Shown: positions 1 through 12,823, counted from the stretch's first letter. The stretch: 64,000 nt of DNA from Orbilia blumenaviensis (GCA_036872755.1 JAVHNS010000016.1:372001-436000), one strand, 5' to 3'. Notes: generated by a model from the sequence alone, not told the origin. Made by a program: numbers and translations.

Positions 1-30
1 TTATTCTAGTGGTGTCACTGGATTGTCGAT

Positions 31-52
31 TATGGAATGCTTATGGAATGCT
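31..52. repeat. 11-bp perfect tandem duplication
   Basis: The unit TATGGAATGCT occurs twice back to back. It is one of several short perfect tandem duplications in the intergenic DNA of this window. Confidence 0.85.
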
Positions 53-1890
53 TACAACCGGGTTGTATGTTGTTGATTGCGAGCGTTGTCTAGTTCGATG
101 GATAACCCAGGCTCTCTCCACTCTATGTATCATTTGGTTGTTTGGCAGGGCGAACTTCCCCTTCCTGCTTCCTGCTTCCTGAACTTCTTAAATAACATGG
201 CGTACGTCGCCGGCATGCCGGTGCTGTTGAAACCGCGAGCTCGCGAGACTTGTAATTCAGGGTAATGACAGAAGTTTTCCCCGAGAACGCGGCCCAAGAT
301 CCTACTTAAGTATGAATTCGGGAGATCTAGGCCCTCGCATAGTTTCAAAAAGTCGACATTCGAATTCTCGCTACGCAAAGGCCTGCTGCTCACCTATAGG
401 AATTACCCCCACTATTGTAGCCGGCAGGCTGCAGCCATTTAGATTTGGAAGGTTGGTATCCGACAAGCGATTGTTGGAGATGTTGTCCCAACACATTTAC
501 CCAAAGATGGTAGCTTCAAATAAATGGTGCAATCCCACAGGTATCTTCTTGGGCAAATTTTGGCGGGACGAATGTCGTTTTGCCGACGTCAAAGGTAAAA
601 TAGCGCCTCCACATCTCAGGTATAGTGATCCCAAGGGCCCAGGGAATGCCAATGCACTTCACCGGGCTTATTGGATTTCGGAAATAAAGTTTTCCGGGAA
701 GACTGCCTGGTCGTACAGTTGATTGCTTGCCTGATTGGACTGGTCGGACTTTCGAAATATACAGGCTATGAATATCTAGGATGTAAATGACCGCGGGTAT
801 CATTAATCTTCGGTTTGTATTGTGTGATCCTGCTTTTTTGCGATCATAAGATGGGCAGGTAGAGGGCTGTGTTTTACTTTCTTGCCTGGGTTATCAGATT
901 GCGAATTGACTAGGTTTTTGAATAATCGAATAATCATAGAGAGCATCGTAAGCATGGCATTATGCAGACCACCTGCACAATGTCTACTGTTGAGAAGGGA
1001 AAAAAAAAAAAAAGTTGCCAGATATCGGGCACAAGAGCACTCTATCCGCGCGGGAAAATCATCGAAATCCCATTCTGCTCACGAGGTGGTTCTTCTCCGA
1101 TAACCGGGAACCCTGGGGCCAGTCCGCAGCTGTCACAAATCAGAACCTTCGAGTGCTTAATATTAATATGTTTTTCAGGGCCCGCTATCTGGACCCATCC
1201 ACAAGAATACTATACCTGCTGCAACATCGAGCTAGAAAGATTGACAATCATCGGACAGGTATTACCAAATTCAACACTGAGAGTACCTTACTGGCCGATT
1301 TCCAAACGGAGCAAGAGTCCCATTTCTTTTTTCTCCCTGTAAAGTTTTCGGTATCATCGTGCGCGTGGCTCTCTCTGCTAGTATGATATTCCGGTGAATA
1401 CCCTGGCCGAAAATTGGAACAATGAAAATTGAAGAGATTTTGGAAGAACTAGAGAAATATAAGCCGACACTATTCTGGCTCCCCGGATCCGTATATGTAA
1501 TACTTCGTGGTCCAATTGCAGCCGCCACCTCGCGGTGGTATTGTGTGTTGATAGCTTGCAAGCACGGAGATTATGATATTTCCAACACATCGCCTGCTTG
1601 TTTATGCATGGTAAACCTGCGCCATGACTTCTCTGTTTCCATTCAATCACGCAGTTTATTCACCTGAATCCCCGTCTTGGTAAATTCGCGAACGGGTTGT
1701 TCCTGAACATTGTAACAGAATTATTCTCGTTGATACCCAGAATCAATCAATTCATCGATTGGTCAGATATTTTCTGAAATTGGATGCTGTTTTTCTTAGC
1801 GGAGAGTAAAGAGCTATCCCCAGGGAGCCGTGCCTGGGTACCTGGACCCCCATATTTGACGGTTTTAAGTATCGGTGACACAATGTCCCA

Positions 1891-1906
1891 TGGGCGCCGG
1901 CGCCCA
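1891..1906. repeat. 16-bp perfect palindrome
   Basis: TGGGCGCCGGCGCCCA is its own reverse complement and much more GC-rich than its surroundings. It could be a binding site for a dimeric factor or chance. It lies about 500 bp upstream of the ferric reductase start. Confidence 0.85.
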
Positions 1907-2190
1907 GAAGGGGTACATGTATCCACAGGGAATCCCCTCTTGTCAACTTGAGGTGCCTAGATCTCATCAACAAGTATTTTCTTTTTTTTCATTATGCAGA
2001 CACTTGTGGCAAGTTCCAGCCTGTAACCCGACTCCGCAAAGTACCTCCGCCCGTTCACGTCTTCGAGCACCGGAATGATATTGCGACCAGCTCCTATCCT
2101 TGCCTGGGCCTATGACCAAATGCACAAGGCACAAACTACTAAAAAACAAATGCGAGGGAAAAAAAACTATGAGATCCCATATTGGGGGAT

Positions 2191-2205
2191 CTTATCAATA
2201 TATAT
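2191..2205. promoter_or_regulatory. GATA site and TATA-like box upstream of ferric reductase
   Basis: CTTATCA at 2191-2197 is TGATAAG on the minus strand and fits the fungal GATA-factor consensus HGATAR. A TATATAT run follows directly, about 200 bp before the ATG. Fungal iron-uptake genes are commonly repressed by GATA factors of the SreA/Sre1 type; a role here is inference. Confidence 0.4.
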
Positions 2206-2305
2206 CCATGTGGAGCTTAGGTTGATCAAGACAGCTTGGAAAGCGCACCAGCTGCCGCGGTGAAAGGAAATTATAAAGACTTGACGTCCCAACCCATAGT
2301 TTCAA

Positions 2306-2321
2306 CAGATATCTATATCTG
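2306..2321. promoter_or_regulatory. Inverted repeat in ferric reductase promoter
   Basis: CAGATAT-CT-ATATCTG is a perfect 7-bp inverted repeat with a 2-nt spacer, 85 bp upstream of the ATG. Each arm carries GATA, but followed by T, so it is not a perfect HGATAR site. Function unknown. Confidence 0.45.
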
Positions 2322-2405
2322 CCCAGCAATATTGCATATTCCACCTCGTTGACCTAAAGTCATAGGTATATCCAAGATCTTTTCACTTGGTGTATCGTTA
2401 TCACA

Positions 2406-4542
2406 ATGGCTTCAACAATTCAATCAATTTGGGCTCGTGCCGGAGCAACCTCTGGTGGGCACTCGACAGGTGGCCATGGAGGAAATAGTTCTACGGTCGT
2501 TAGTGGCGGAATGACCCAGGCAGAGCTTGCTGCATTCCGACACTGGATGTCGCTCGTAAATGCCGACCTCATGAGATGGTACGGGCTGAGCCTTGGTGGA
2601 ATCATTTTCTTATTCATCTTCTTTCATGTTTCGAGAACATTTATGCACCTCCAAGGTCGCAGAGGGATGATGGGAAGGGTGGTAGCATCACCATTTCGGT
2701 ACGCCCCTCTAATTATTTATTTAGGAATATATCGATACCTAGTACTAGAATAGCTAACAGTTTATCATCTGAAGGGTATTCCGAAAAATTGCTTTGCGAA
2801 AGATGCCCAAGTTCACTTCGAACGGGCACTTTGGCTTAATAGCAGTGTACACTGGTCTTAATGTCTTTTTTGCCGTGTACCGGACAGGATTTGGAGGTAA
2901 ATATGGAACTGGTTTCATCTCTAAGAGATGTGGGTGGTAAGAATAGGCTGGCTCTCAACTGTTGTCGGAATAAACTTTTAACCCAGACTCCAAAAATCGA
3001 TAGGCTTTCCCTCGTAAATTTGGCATTGGTATTCCTCTTAGCCATGAAGAACAACCCATTCACCTTCATCACGGGCTATTCACATGAAAGGTTAAATGTC
3101 CTCCACAGGTGGGCGGGACGATTTTGTTGGGTCCAAGGCACTATCCACACTTGGTATGTGAGAGATCATAGGATTATACAAGACGGTGAAATCATGAGCT
3201 AATATAAGATCGAGAATAGCCTCTATATATACAGCTGGACTAAGAGCGGGTCCTTGCTGACTCGTCTTCGTGCAGAAGATCCATCATATCGGGCCGGCCT
3301 TACAGCCTGGATATTCTTTAGCGTCCTTTTCTTTTGCTCCTTTGCATTCATTCGTAGAAGGGCTTATGAATACTTCTATATTGTCCACATCGTCTGCGCT
3401 CTTGGTGCTGTTGCTGCCCTGGGGTTCCATGAGCCAAAGACATATGGAGCAGCTTTATTCCTGGCTAGTGGCATGTGGATCTTCGACCGGCTTATTAGAT
3501 TATCCCGTGGCTTCTACTACAGTAAGGGAACTCGGGCAACTATCTATCCCCTCCCTGGCGACGCTGTCAAAGTTGTTCTAGATAAAAGAGCGACCTTCCA
3601 GCCTGCGTCCCATGGATTCATCAGCATTCCATCCATCAAGCCCTTCCAGAGCCATCCATTTACCATTTCTTCAGCAGACTCTCTTGAGTTCATCATCCGC
3701 GCTCAAAGGGGGTTCACCCGGAAGCTATACGATAGGGCCATCAGAAACCCTGGAGAATCACTTAGGTGTTACTTTGATGGACCGTATGGCAATGTCCCAG
3801 ACTACCGAAGGATGAACCGCGTCGTTTTGTTCGCTGGCGGTAGCGGTGGTTCATTTTCTTTCGCTATCGCTACAGATATCGCACGCAATATTAACAGATG
3901 CTGCGTTGAAAGCATCGAGTTCGTTTGGGTTGTTCGTGAGAGGTGTAAGTTTGACTCTGACTGGCGAACCTTCGTAGAAATTTAATCCCAGAAACTAATT
4001 GTTACACTTCACTAGCCCATACAAAATGGTTTGAAAAAGAACTTGAAGAGTTACAGAATTGTCCAATTGTCAACTTACGAATCTTCGTCACCCGTCAACC
4101 TTCTGATCTTATCAACACCCATCCAGAATCCCCAACCAATGCGACAGCCGAAGATCTTCAGGGCTCCCTCCCTGTTCAGGACAGTACCGATTCCGGCTTA
4201 AGCTACGATGAGAAGCCTGGTGGCCCTTCGATTGCCAACTCGACCGATCTTCTTACTATTCCTGAGAAGGTACTAGAGCTTGCTATTGATACGAAGGTTC
4301 GACAGGTTACTAGGGTTGGGTCTGACGGGAGTCTCGGACGGGATATCTTTGAGTATGGCCGACCAGAGATGGACATGATCGTTCAGGATGCCGTTAGAAA
4401 CGCCACCCAAAATGATCTTGTGGCTGTTGGAGCTTGTGGCCCCACCGAACTTATGAGGTGTGCTCGAAACGCCACAGCCTCAGCAATCAGGGCCAACGGA
4501 CCAAGCATCTCTCTTCACTGTGAGCAGTTTGGGTGGGGCTAA
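2406..4542 (+). CDS. Ferric/cupric reductase transmembrane protein (FRE family)
   Basis: Exons 2406-2698, 2775-2936, 3004-3153, 3235-3944 and 4016-4542 join in frame to 613 residues; all introns are GT-AG, 67-81 nt. The family moves electrons from NADPH through FAD and two hemes across the plasma membrane to reduce extracellular Fe3+ or Cu2+ before uptake. Visible features: an N-terminal membrane segment around residues 60-80; two heme-ligand pairs with 13-residue spacing (HRW..TIH on one helix, VHI..GFH on a later one); the FAD motif HPFT after SH; a glycine-rich nucleotide motif GGSGGSFSF; and the family C-terminal ending HCEQFGWG. Length is typical. The splice in exon 2/3 was chosen because it restores RCGW followed by LSLVNLALVF, a conserved family block. 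No paired permease or multicopper oxidase gene lies nearby, so its uptake partner must be elsewhere. Metal preference cannot be told from sequence. Confidence 0.93.
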
Positions 4543-6313
4543 TTTCCTTTCAAGTCGCCTAGAGAAGGAGGGGGGGGCAGGAGCAGGAGCAAGAAGGAGC
4601 AAGAAGGATGAAGAATAAAGATACCCCGGGTGCCGCTTTATGAATCTCAATTATTTGCATTATGATATATATTTTTCGTTTGTTTTGCATCCGGTCTGGT
4701 CGTTCGTGGAGTCAATTGATTTTGTTCTTGCAGTTCAACATTTGTATTTAATTCCTAGAGTTTAGAATATGAATGCCTGAGCTGGTATCGAGTAGCTATT
4801 AATCTATTTCCCTAAAAGAGACTGTTAAACTTCTATAGAATAAATTGAAGAGAGAAATATGCTATTTTCTTCTTCTGGAACTATTGAAGCCTTGATCAAA
4901 GAGGGCATTTCCGTAGATAGGAGTATTTCCGTATACGGAATCTATAACACTGGGGCTTATTAGAAATCATGTGACTTTTCTTTGTTCCTCATTTCGATCC
5001 AGTTTTTAATAGATAATATAGCACGCCGTCAAAATTTACCATCACTTATTGGAGACGGAACACTTTACTCCGGGCTGGTGTTGAAACGCTCGTGTAAACT
5101 AGCTTCGTCATGCTGTGAATATTGCAACATGCAACATCAGTGGGTACGACTATCTTCTTAGTCTACACCACCAACATGCTCCGGCGTACACGCTACATTA
5201 AAGAGTCGAATCGAAGTAGTTGCAAAACTGTATGGGTTTTGCCCATATACTCATCCACACCAGATCAGATCTGGCCCAACAAGGGTCAAGAATTACCAGG
5301 CTTGTGGTCATATGCCGGTTTAGCCGGGCTATATAACCCCGAAGCCTTGGAAATACATCACGCACAAGGGTAAAATATATTACAACACTTACAGGACGGC
5401 ATCAAGTCCGAATAGATGTGACGTAGAAAACTCTAGAGCTCTCACGCCACCCAAAAACCAAGAGTGCAGGATGCAGTATGCGTCTGTGATCCGTCACTTC
5501 ATCATAAGCATTGCGTAACTCTCCCACTACCATATCTGACTAAGAGATGATAAAAGCGCTACTCGTAGTGTGTGTGAGAAGGATACCCATGTATTCAAGG
5601 ACGCCGAGTGTCAGGGTCACAAACAAGCCGAGACTCTCGATAGCTGTCAACTTAAGGTGCGGATGTTTCAAGCCACGGAATTTTGGATTGCGCAAGTTGC
5701 GCCCGTTTCACAGTTGAAGATATTCTCCGCCCGGAAAATTGTTCCGACAAGGACAAGCTAGTTATGTAACTACATGCTACAGGCAGCAAGAATCTCAAAG
5801 GCGTCCCCTGATTTACCACACCTCTGGAGACGTCGAAATTTTTGCCGTAGGATGTGAATCCCGGTCTTTCAACTTTGGTTCTCTCTATTCTGTACCGTGT
5901 GACTAATTCCTTAAGTCATCCAGGAGTTACAGGTCGGGAAAAAAAGCTTGTTTTCGGGGAGGGTATATGATTGGTTAACATGCAGGATGCTGACAATGCA
6001 CATGATTGTTGTGACGGCTGCTTTAGAGGACTTAAAGAAGCATTAAGTGATAGGTTATATTTATGGGTATTGCTTCTTTATATATAAATGCTATACACTA
6101 TACATCTGAGACTGGCTAGAAGCTCAAGGATTAATATCGAAGTTAAGACTCACTTCAAGTTAGTGTCTATATTGGCTTTGTGTCCTACCACTCCTTTTAA
6201 GTGCTGCTGTTTATCCGAACTGTTGAGCTGTAAAAGTTTGTCCTTTCGAAGACTTGAGAAAGGGATCGAGGTAGCCAGGATTGTCTCGTAAACCAAACAT
6301 ATTATTCTTATAC
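4543..6313. other. 3' region of ferric reductase and spacer, no gene recognised
   Basis: A purine-rich 3' flank at about 4560-4610 is followed by AT-rich DNA. Frames up to 83 codons resemble nothing I know. This spacer separates two genes pointing toward each other, so it should hold both 3' ends. Confidence 0.55.
4614..4619 (+). terminator. AATAAA polyadenylation-like signal
   Basis: AATAAA occurs about 70 nt after the ferric reductase stop codon, a reasonable place for 3' end formation. Fungal poly(A) signals are degenerate, so this is suggestive only. Confidence 0.4.
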
Positions 6314-8163
6314 TCAAAATCTTCGAGGAGGTTCCCATTTGTTCCCTTTGTCCTTATGAAATTCCAGAACCCAGTTCCTCACAACTTCAATCTCTCGCAG
6401 ATGCACGTCCTGGATTCTCAGAGGCTCCTTTGATATATCACCTAACCCGTTCTCATCATTATGGTGCCACGCATCTTGGATCAAAATACTAAGGTGGTCG
6501 CTTCGATCATGTTGTGGCGAGTGTGGGCTGTGCGGCGTGGCATAGAGCCAAGGGTCATGGGTTCCGTCGATATACATAAGTCGTGGAGCAGTGAGATTAT
6601 AGCCACCATACTTTAAAACCTTCGATGAATCTATGACAAAATCAGGGGCTAGAGGTTGTTAGCAAACTCCATTAACCGATTAGGAAGGGAATGAAACATA
6701 CCCATCTTAAAGGAATACTGGCACATTCGGCGAAGATAAGCAAGGTCGACGATCCTCGGCATCAGAGTAGGAAGACCCATAGGTGCACCTGGGATAAGGT
6801 AACCCCACTACACCATATCAGTATCATATATTATGACCAACTTATGGTACTCATCAAGGCGATGCGCGGCGAAATACCTCTGTGCAAACTTGCCATGACC
6901 ATAACCTCCAACTATCGCTCAACGACTCCCCTTCATACCCTTTTTGGTCCCATGTTCCTACGCACTTGTCTACGTCGGCGTTACCACAGCTGCTCCTGAG
7001 AGATGCCCTGGTCCATCTAGCGAAATTATAAATCCCTTCCTCCAGGTCCAAGTCCGGTCGCTCGCTCAGGATCTTTTCAGTACAATCCCGACTTCCGTAG
7101 ACGTCATCTAACCCGTCAGTAATATTCCCACAAAACAGATCCCAGGATTTCGCCCCAGATAGATTCTTGTCCCAATTCCCAGCCTGCCAAATTCCAAGAA
7201 CACCAAATATAAAGTTTGCGGCGTCTCGATCCTCCAACCTTTTCACTCCAAACAGCTCCTTAAACTCCAACCATTCCGATCCTCCAACTGCACTGTATGT
7301 ATCTATCCTCCTCGCTGTCTCCTCTAAGATCGCAATACAAACTGGATCGCCGCGTTGTCTCAATGGTTCATTATACTCCCAGAAGTTTTCTCCTGCCCAG
7401 ACAACTGCACTTGATGCCAACGATCCGTAGTATGCCTCCGGGTACTCAACCTGCAGAAATGCAGACTTGGATCCCGCATAAGAACCACCATAACTGATAA
7501 ACGGCGCCGTATCCGGCCGGATATGAGACAAATTAGCAGGGAGTTCTTTCCATAGATTCTCCGCAAAGTATGCATTATCCTTCAAACTCTGTGCTGTATC
7601 TAGCCACTTCAGATTTTCCACTGTAAGATTTGGCGTTACGTGGCTCTTCCCGTAGTATCTGTGCTCAAGAACGATTCCGATTCCGCCTAAGTATTCGGTG
7701 ATATATCGCCCAATGCCCGTTTGCATGTACTCGATACGGCCTGCACCACTTGTTTCCCCACCCTCGAGAACAAAGATGGGCCCACCAGGCTTATAGAAGT
7801 GTGTTGATAACCAATAACGCTGTTGAAATGTGTTGTTGTTGGAAGGGTCAAAGTGGTCAACCTTTTGAGGAAACCAGAGTTGCGTGTATGGTATCGCACT
7901 AGAGTCTGAAGAATTATCTAGAGACCGTCTACAAATTAAAGTTAAAGTTAATATTGTGTTCCGAGGTACAAAGTATAAGTTTTCGATGCTGGTAATGAAT
8001 ATTCATACTTTTCGAGCTCTGCTTTGAAAGCTTCTTCATATCGCTTCCGTAATCCTGGTGGCTGGAATGCAGGTTGATATCGTGGAAACCCGTCCTCGCC
8101 GGCCAGCACCAGTGACACAGATGTGAACACAGCTACCGCAGCAGCAACAAGCCCTCCTCTCAT
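6314..8163 (-). CDS. Secreted serine peptidase, family S28
   Basis: Minus-strand exons 8163-8009, 7928-6878, 6807-6702 and 6648-6314 give 548 residues. S28 enzymes (lysosomal Pro-X carboxypeptidase, DPP2, fungal prolyl peptidases) cleave next to proline, usually at acid pH. The start was set at 8163 because the next ~21 residues form a signal peptide (MRGGLVAAAVAVFTSVSLVLA); upstream in-frame codons are non-ATG. Visible features: FPQKVDHFDP with FQQRYW, the family N-terminal signature; EHRYYGKS; nucleophile Ser near residue 201 in GGSYAG; acid Asp near 469 in GTHDPW; His near 499/500 in the HHND stretch. The second junction gives WQVCTE-WGYLIPGAPMG, as in relatives. Introns are 80, 70 and 53 nt. 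Several NxS/T sequons fit a secreted glycoprotein. Likely role is extracellular or vacuolar breakdown of proline-rich protein. Confidence 0.92.
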
Positions 8164-8855
8164 CTTGATTTCGCCAAGGGAAGATAACAAAGAAAAAAGG
8201 ATGTCGTACAAACCAAAGGATTGGGATCGAGACACAGGTAAATAATATACTTATAAGTACTTATCGAGGCGCACTATCGGCACCCCTAACTTGTACGTCG
8301 TGGTATGTGACCCGCCCTGCCCTTGCAACATCAACCCCCGCTTGCCTAAGGAAGGAAAGACGACCTGCATGTCTCGTCACACAATTGGCAACTCCGCAAT
8401 CAATATCGATCGGGGTATTCTATCATGTGCTAATCAGGACCCTCACGATGCTGGGGGTGGAATGGAGGGATACTGACACCAACTACTGCTTGAGGAATGC
8501 ATATAGTGCTTGGCAAGGCCTTCCATAATTGCACAATACAACAACATCGCAAACAAGGTTAAGAGATATATAAGAGCATGTTATAGGGATTGATAATTGC
8601 ACAATTGACATTACGGGATCATCAAGAGGATTGGGAGATTTAGCTCTGATGCTTTATTTTGTGTTTCTCATGGCATTCCATATTAAACATTATTTCAGAT
8701 GTTCCCGGCACGAAATTAAACCCCATTAGACACTCGAGATCTTACAAGAGCAAGAACACAAGACAATACCTCTAGCCTCCAGTGTGTATCTAGATACCTA
8801 TAAAGCGCCGGTTATATAGTCTAACTATCGGTAACCACTGCTAGTATGCCTATAT
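8164..8855. other. Promoter region of the S28 peptidase gene
   Basis: The spacer between the S28 start and the 3' end of the next minus-strand gene. A TATAAG box on the minus strand (8255-8250) lies about 90 bp upstream of the S28 ATG. No gene recognised. Confidence 0.5.
8250..8255 (-). promoter_or_regulatory. TATA-like box of the S28 peptidase gene
   Basis: TATAAG on the minus strand, followed by TATATT-type sequence, about 90 bp before the ATG at 8163. Confidence 0.4.
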
Positions 8856-10067
8856 CTAGACTGGGCAGGTATTAATATAAGGAGGGGCGGGAAGTCGTGA
8901 GTTAGTATACGTGTACGAGCTCGCAACCTTGTATACGCCATCAGACCTAGTCTGCCCGCCATTGACAGCATAGCTGTCGTCCCAAGTCCATGTGTAAAGT
9001 GTGCAGGTCAAACCTTGCGCTTTCCCGTCTTTTAGCACAACATAAGCGTCAAAGAAGTTCTGTATTACATAAAATAAAAATTAGTACTATATTCAAACAT
9101 CAACGCTCCCAAAAACGTGGGTACTTACGCAGGCCTTATATTGGCATGGGGTGCTGGCGTGATGTCTCGAGTTATAAGCCGTTTGTGCATCACAAGCAGC
9201 AGCGCAGACAGCAGGTTCAAAGTAGTCAACATTAACATCCCCGCTCGGATAACTCTTTACTCCCAAGTAAGAGTTAACACCATCTAGAAGAGGGGCATTG
9301 ATAGAACCATAAAGGTCTTGTCCGAAGCTTGTGAAGTTGGCAAGATTACTAGCGACGAATGGCTTAACATATCCAACAGATGCCGCAATCACAACCTTGA
9401 ATTGCTTTCGGGTCTCCCCAATGTTATCAGCCGCGCCGGCAAGGAATGGGAAAGACCAAAGAGTGCACTTGTAGTTGGTGATAATAGATGGGTTCGGACA
9501 CAAGTCACCTGGGTCGAGAGATGGATCCCGCTCGACGTAGAAATTGAAACCAAGGCACTGGGCCTTCTTATCACAGAGGGTCTTGCAAGCATTGATATCA
9601 TAAGCGTGTAGAGTAGTGAGACCACGATAACCGATTTGGTTTACGCTGCCTCTAAGACCATCGAATACCTTCTTATAAGGTCCAATAGTTGGAGGGTTTG
9701 TAGCCGGGTAGGCAAGCTCAACGGCAGCCTGCCAATCATCAGGCTCGAGGTTAATGAACTGAGGACCATTGTTGATAGACTGGGGGGCGCAGTCTCCAGG
9801 TACACGCTTGAGAAGAGTGTTAACGCCACGGCGAAGTTTCCTGGTAGGGCTAGCAGGATCATCTTTAATGTCTTCGACGATATCGTTTGTTGTAGGTTTT
9901 GATACGGGGATGGACTCCTTGTTTGCTCCAAATTCTGGGCCAGTAGGCAAATCGTCCGACGAAAACGAAAGGCTAGATAAGTCAATATCTTGCGGGCGTG
10001 GCGCTGGAGCCGGGGCGCCCATTACAGTGGCAGCGAATGCTGCAAAGATAATAGAGGAAGTTTTCAT
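8856..10067 (-). CDS. Secreted cysteine-containing PAN/apple-like protein with propeptide
   Basis: Exons 10067-9129 and 9059-8856 (69-nt intron, GTAAGT donor) give 380 residues. The ATG at 10067 was chosen because it starts a signal peptide (MKTSSIIFAAFAATVMGAPA). A low-complexity propeptide follows and ends at a dibasic KR near residues 87-88, a typical Kex2 site. The mature part has two cysteine modules of the fungal PAN/apple-like type. The first has C-x3-C then C and FNFYVERDPSLDP, an ERDP hallmark of this secreted ascomycete family, then KCTLWSFP. The second has VCAAACDAQTAYNSR, CQYKAC, then LTCTLYTWTWDD. Relatives are abundant secreted proteins of unknown function, sometimes proposed to bind carbohydrate or protein. 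The intron falls inside the second module and splicing restores KAC-NFFDAYV. Not an enzyme as far as can be seen. Confidence 0.85.
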
Positions 10068-12823
10068 CTCGATGAAGATTGCCGAACGAGGGTAATGATA
10101 ATAGATGTACTGATATATAGCCAATTAAGGAATATATGGAAGGATTAAGGTCCCCAGATAAACAAACGTAGACTGCGTAACGACAAGAAGTTGTTTGGGA
10201 AGACTGTGATCCTCGAAGGTTTGGATGAATGCCGTAGTGATCTTCGTGCTACCCCTTGTGGGAAGAGGGTGATGTATTTATGTTACCTTCGGAGTAAGCA
10301 TACTCGGCTACTTATTGAGCTCGGGGCGCGCAAATGGCACAACGACGTTAATACAGTGTACTATAACAGCGGGATCTAATTCTGCCATATGCATTTTTTT
10401 TTTCTTAGTAAGGCGGACTGATGGCGCCCCCCATCATGCCCGGAAAACGGATAGGTAAATACCTAGGTAGTATGATAAGGAGGCGAGTGCACGTCACATC
10501 GAATTATTTGCGTGTTTGCACCTCTATAATTATATTTATGCTGCGACTATCGTGGCTCTGAGCTTTTGGTGTCTTGTTTACCGAAAGGAGTACTATTTCG
10601 GCGAGACAACCCCGGCAGAAAACGACGTGATGGTGGCATAAGATTAGACTGTACGTCTGTCAACTGGGATGGCCCATCTCGATTTCATGCGCCTGGCTCA
10701 AAGCGGCGAGAAAATCCGGCTAGCTTTCCGCACTGCGCAGCCAATCGGTTGTTGTTGTTGCAGACGGGAGAAGCACCGAATGTCTAAGCTCTACATACAT
10801 GCACCTGTCGATCATAAGTGCCTCTTTTTTTTATAACCAGCGCCGTTGACAGGTCCCATAAAGCGAAATCTATTAATACATAGAGTACGTTGGTCGGCGT
10901 GGCTCACTATGGTGTTGGTTAATTGTAAGTAGTGTTAAGACGAAGCATCTTCAACGTTTTCATCTCCTCAATTAATATAGACGTCTATAACGCTCAAGCC
11001 TCTCCGTGAAGGTTAACCTTGGGAGCCAGGCACCGGAAAGTATGCATACCCCCACTCTGAAAAACAAAATTAAACAGTAACTAGCGACCAAATTTGCTAT
11101 TTTGGCGCTCGCAAAATTATACCTGCAGCTCATGCATGCGGACCTGAAAACCGCGGTGCGTCTGCATGGGACTCGGTTTTTTCTATGGTTTTCTTTCGCA
11201 AACACCGTAAGCCATGTCCTCTTTTTGTGTATCTCGGATCATACCGGATTTGCGCAATGCATTCGCGACTGCCAACAAAGCATCTTATCTTTCGGTAAGT
11301 TCTCCGGATATTACACAGACCCCACCAACAATAGAGACTCGCATTCCGGGGCAGAATGTATCAAGGCATGTACTTACTTACATATGTAAACCTTTGCACA
11401 GGTTCTATCTGTGGAATGTAGAAACCCAAGGGAACAATCCAATGATCGCGCGAACATGTGTGCGATATTCCTTCGATCTCGATGACGAGATTGTCCAGCT
11501 CGCACTAGTACTACAATTCCAGCAAAAAGCTTTTCGCCTAGACCACTTTTTACTGTATCTAGCTTACTCTTAACCAGGACTAAACTAGTTGAGGTTGTAT
11601 TGCCTTGCATAATGCAGCTCAGTGCACAGAACACTTCATACCTATCACCTTCGCGGTTTGATAGCCAATTGACTTCGCAAGATAGTGGCGCCCTTTTCCC
11701 TCTAGGTGCCCTATCGAATTGCTAATGGGAGAAATGGAGTTCCTTACAAAACCAGGTTCCTCCATATCATCATTGCGATCATCTCAGGACTAAGCCCGGT
11801 AAAATGCCTCGTGTTTTGGGCTCGACCATATAAAGTAAGAATGTATAACTTTGCGGCTGAACGATAACATCAGATCGAACAGGGGTACGATCCGACTTTC
11901 GAGATCAAAAGTTAATCGAAGATGGATATATTTGTCAATAATCGATTAGATTACCCCCCCCGTATCACGTTTTGGGCTTTTGCGATATCTCAGAGCTCGA
12001 CCCAGAAACGCGCTGGGTTTGGTCTGATCAATGCGAGCGCTTTGAAAATCTTTGGGATTGAGCATCGTGGTTTGTAGATTTGCAACGGACCTCTCACAAC
12101 ACGTTCTATAACGGGTGAACCTTCACCTAAATTTTACAACTTCGCATTGACGTTCGCATATATACATATACATCGGAACAGCACGATCCTGACCATGTAT
12201 ATAGATATTCACATCTCACGTATCTTTGGCGAGCCTCCGCAAAATTCACAGGGTACCGTTATACAACTTTGCAAAACCTGCTTCATATGATGTGATATGG
12301 AATTGACATCCAGAGGGCCAAGTTTACAATCTATCCTGTTGAACACCAGGATAATATTCCCCGAAGAAAAAAAAAAGAAAAGAAAGAAAGAAAGAAAGAG
12401 GGGGTGGGGCTGGAACTAACGTCTAAAAGATTCGCTCCCCTTTTTGAAGCCTAGTAGCTGCTGCTGCCGCGCCAGGACATAAAAAACAGAAAGGAGAAAA
12501 AAACAAAAAAAAGTTGGTAATGAGTGGAAGATTAAGCTAGAGCTCGATCTAGACGAGATTTTTTCAAATATTCGCAATAACTAGTTAAAAATCCCGCCAG
12601 ATACCCAAAACGCCACTATCGAGAAAGATAAGTAGATGAAAAAGACAAAAGAAAATAACTGTCTTGTTGACCCAAACTCCAAAGCGCTTCAAGATGCATG
12701 TTAAGGAATGCCGATTAATACTTAATGAAAAGACAGTGCAGGTAATATACCCAATATAAACCCAATTACCAAACGCCATGTTGTATCCTTATACGTCTAA
12801 CTCTAAGGGGTGAAAATTTATAA
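10068..12823. other. Intergenic, no gene recognised
   Basis: Just upstream of the PAN-like gene are a minus-strand TATATA (10118-10113) and an ATTGG (CCAAT complement, 10125-10121). The rest holds frames up to 119 codons with no recognisable product, a cysteine-bearing frame at 11132-11389 (see findings) and a GAAA microsatellite near 12380. Confidence 0.55.

Larger units (their letters stand above)
1..2405. other. Intergenic, no gene recognised
   Basis: Open frames here are short, overlap on both strands and mostly lack ATG starts. I recognise no protein. It holds an 11-bp tandem duplication at the left edge, a GC-rich 16-bp palindrome at 1891-1906, and the promoter of the ferric reductase gene from about 2.19 kb onward. 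Confidence 0.6.

Noticed and set aside
6789..6877. Alternative acceptor CCCAG for S28 intron 2
   Set aside because: It leads to an early stop; the GTGTAG acceptor at 6808 restores the conserved WGYLIPGAPMG.
7929..8008. Alternative 41-nt intron in the S28 gene (donor near 7968)
   Set aside because: Too short for a typical fungal intron and a weaker donor. The 80-nt intron with GTATGA donor keeps frame and gives the expected N-terminus.
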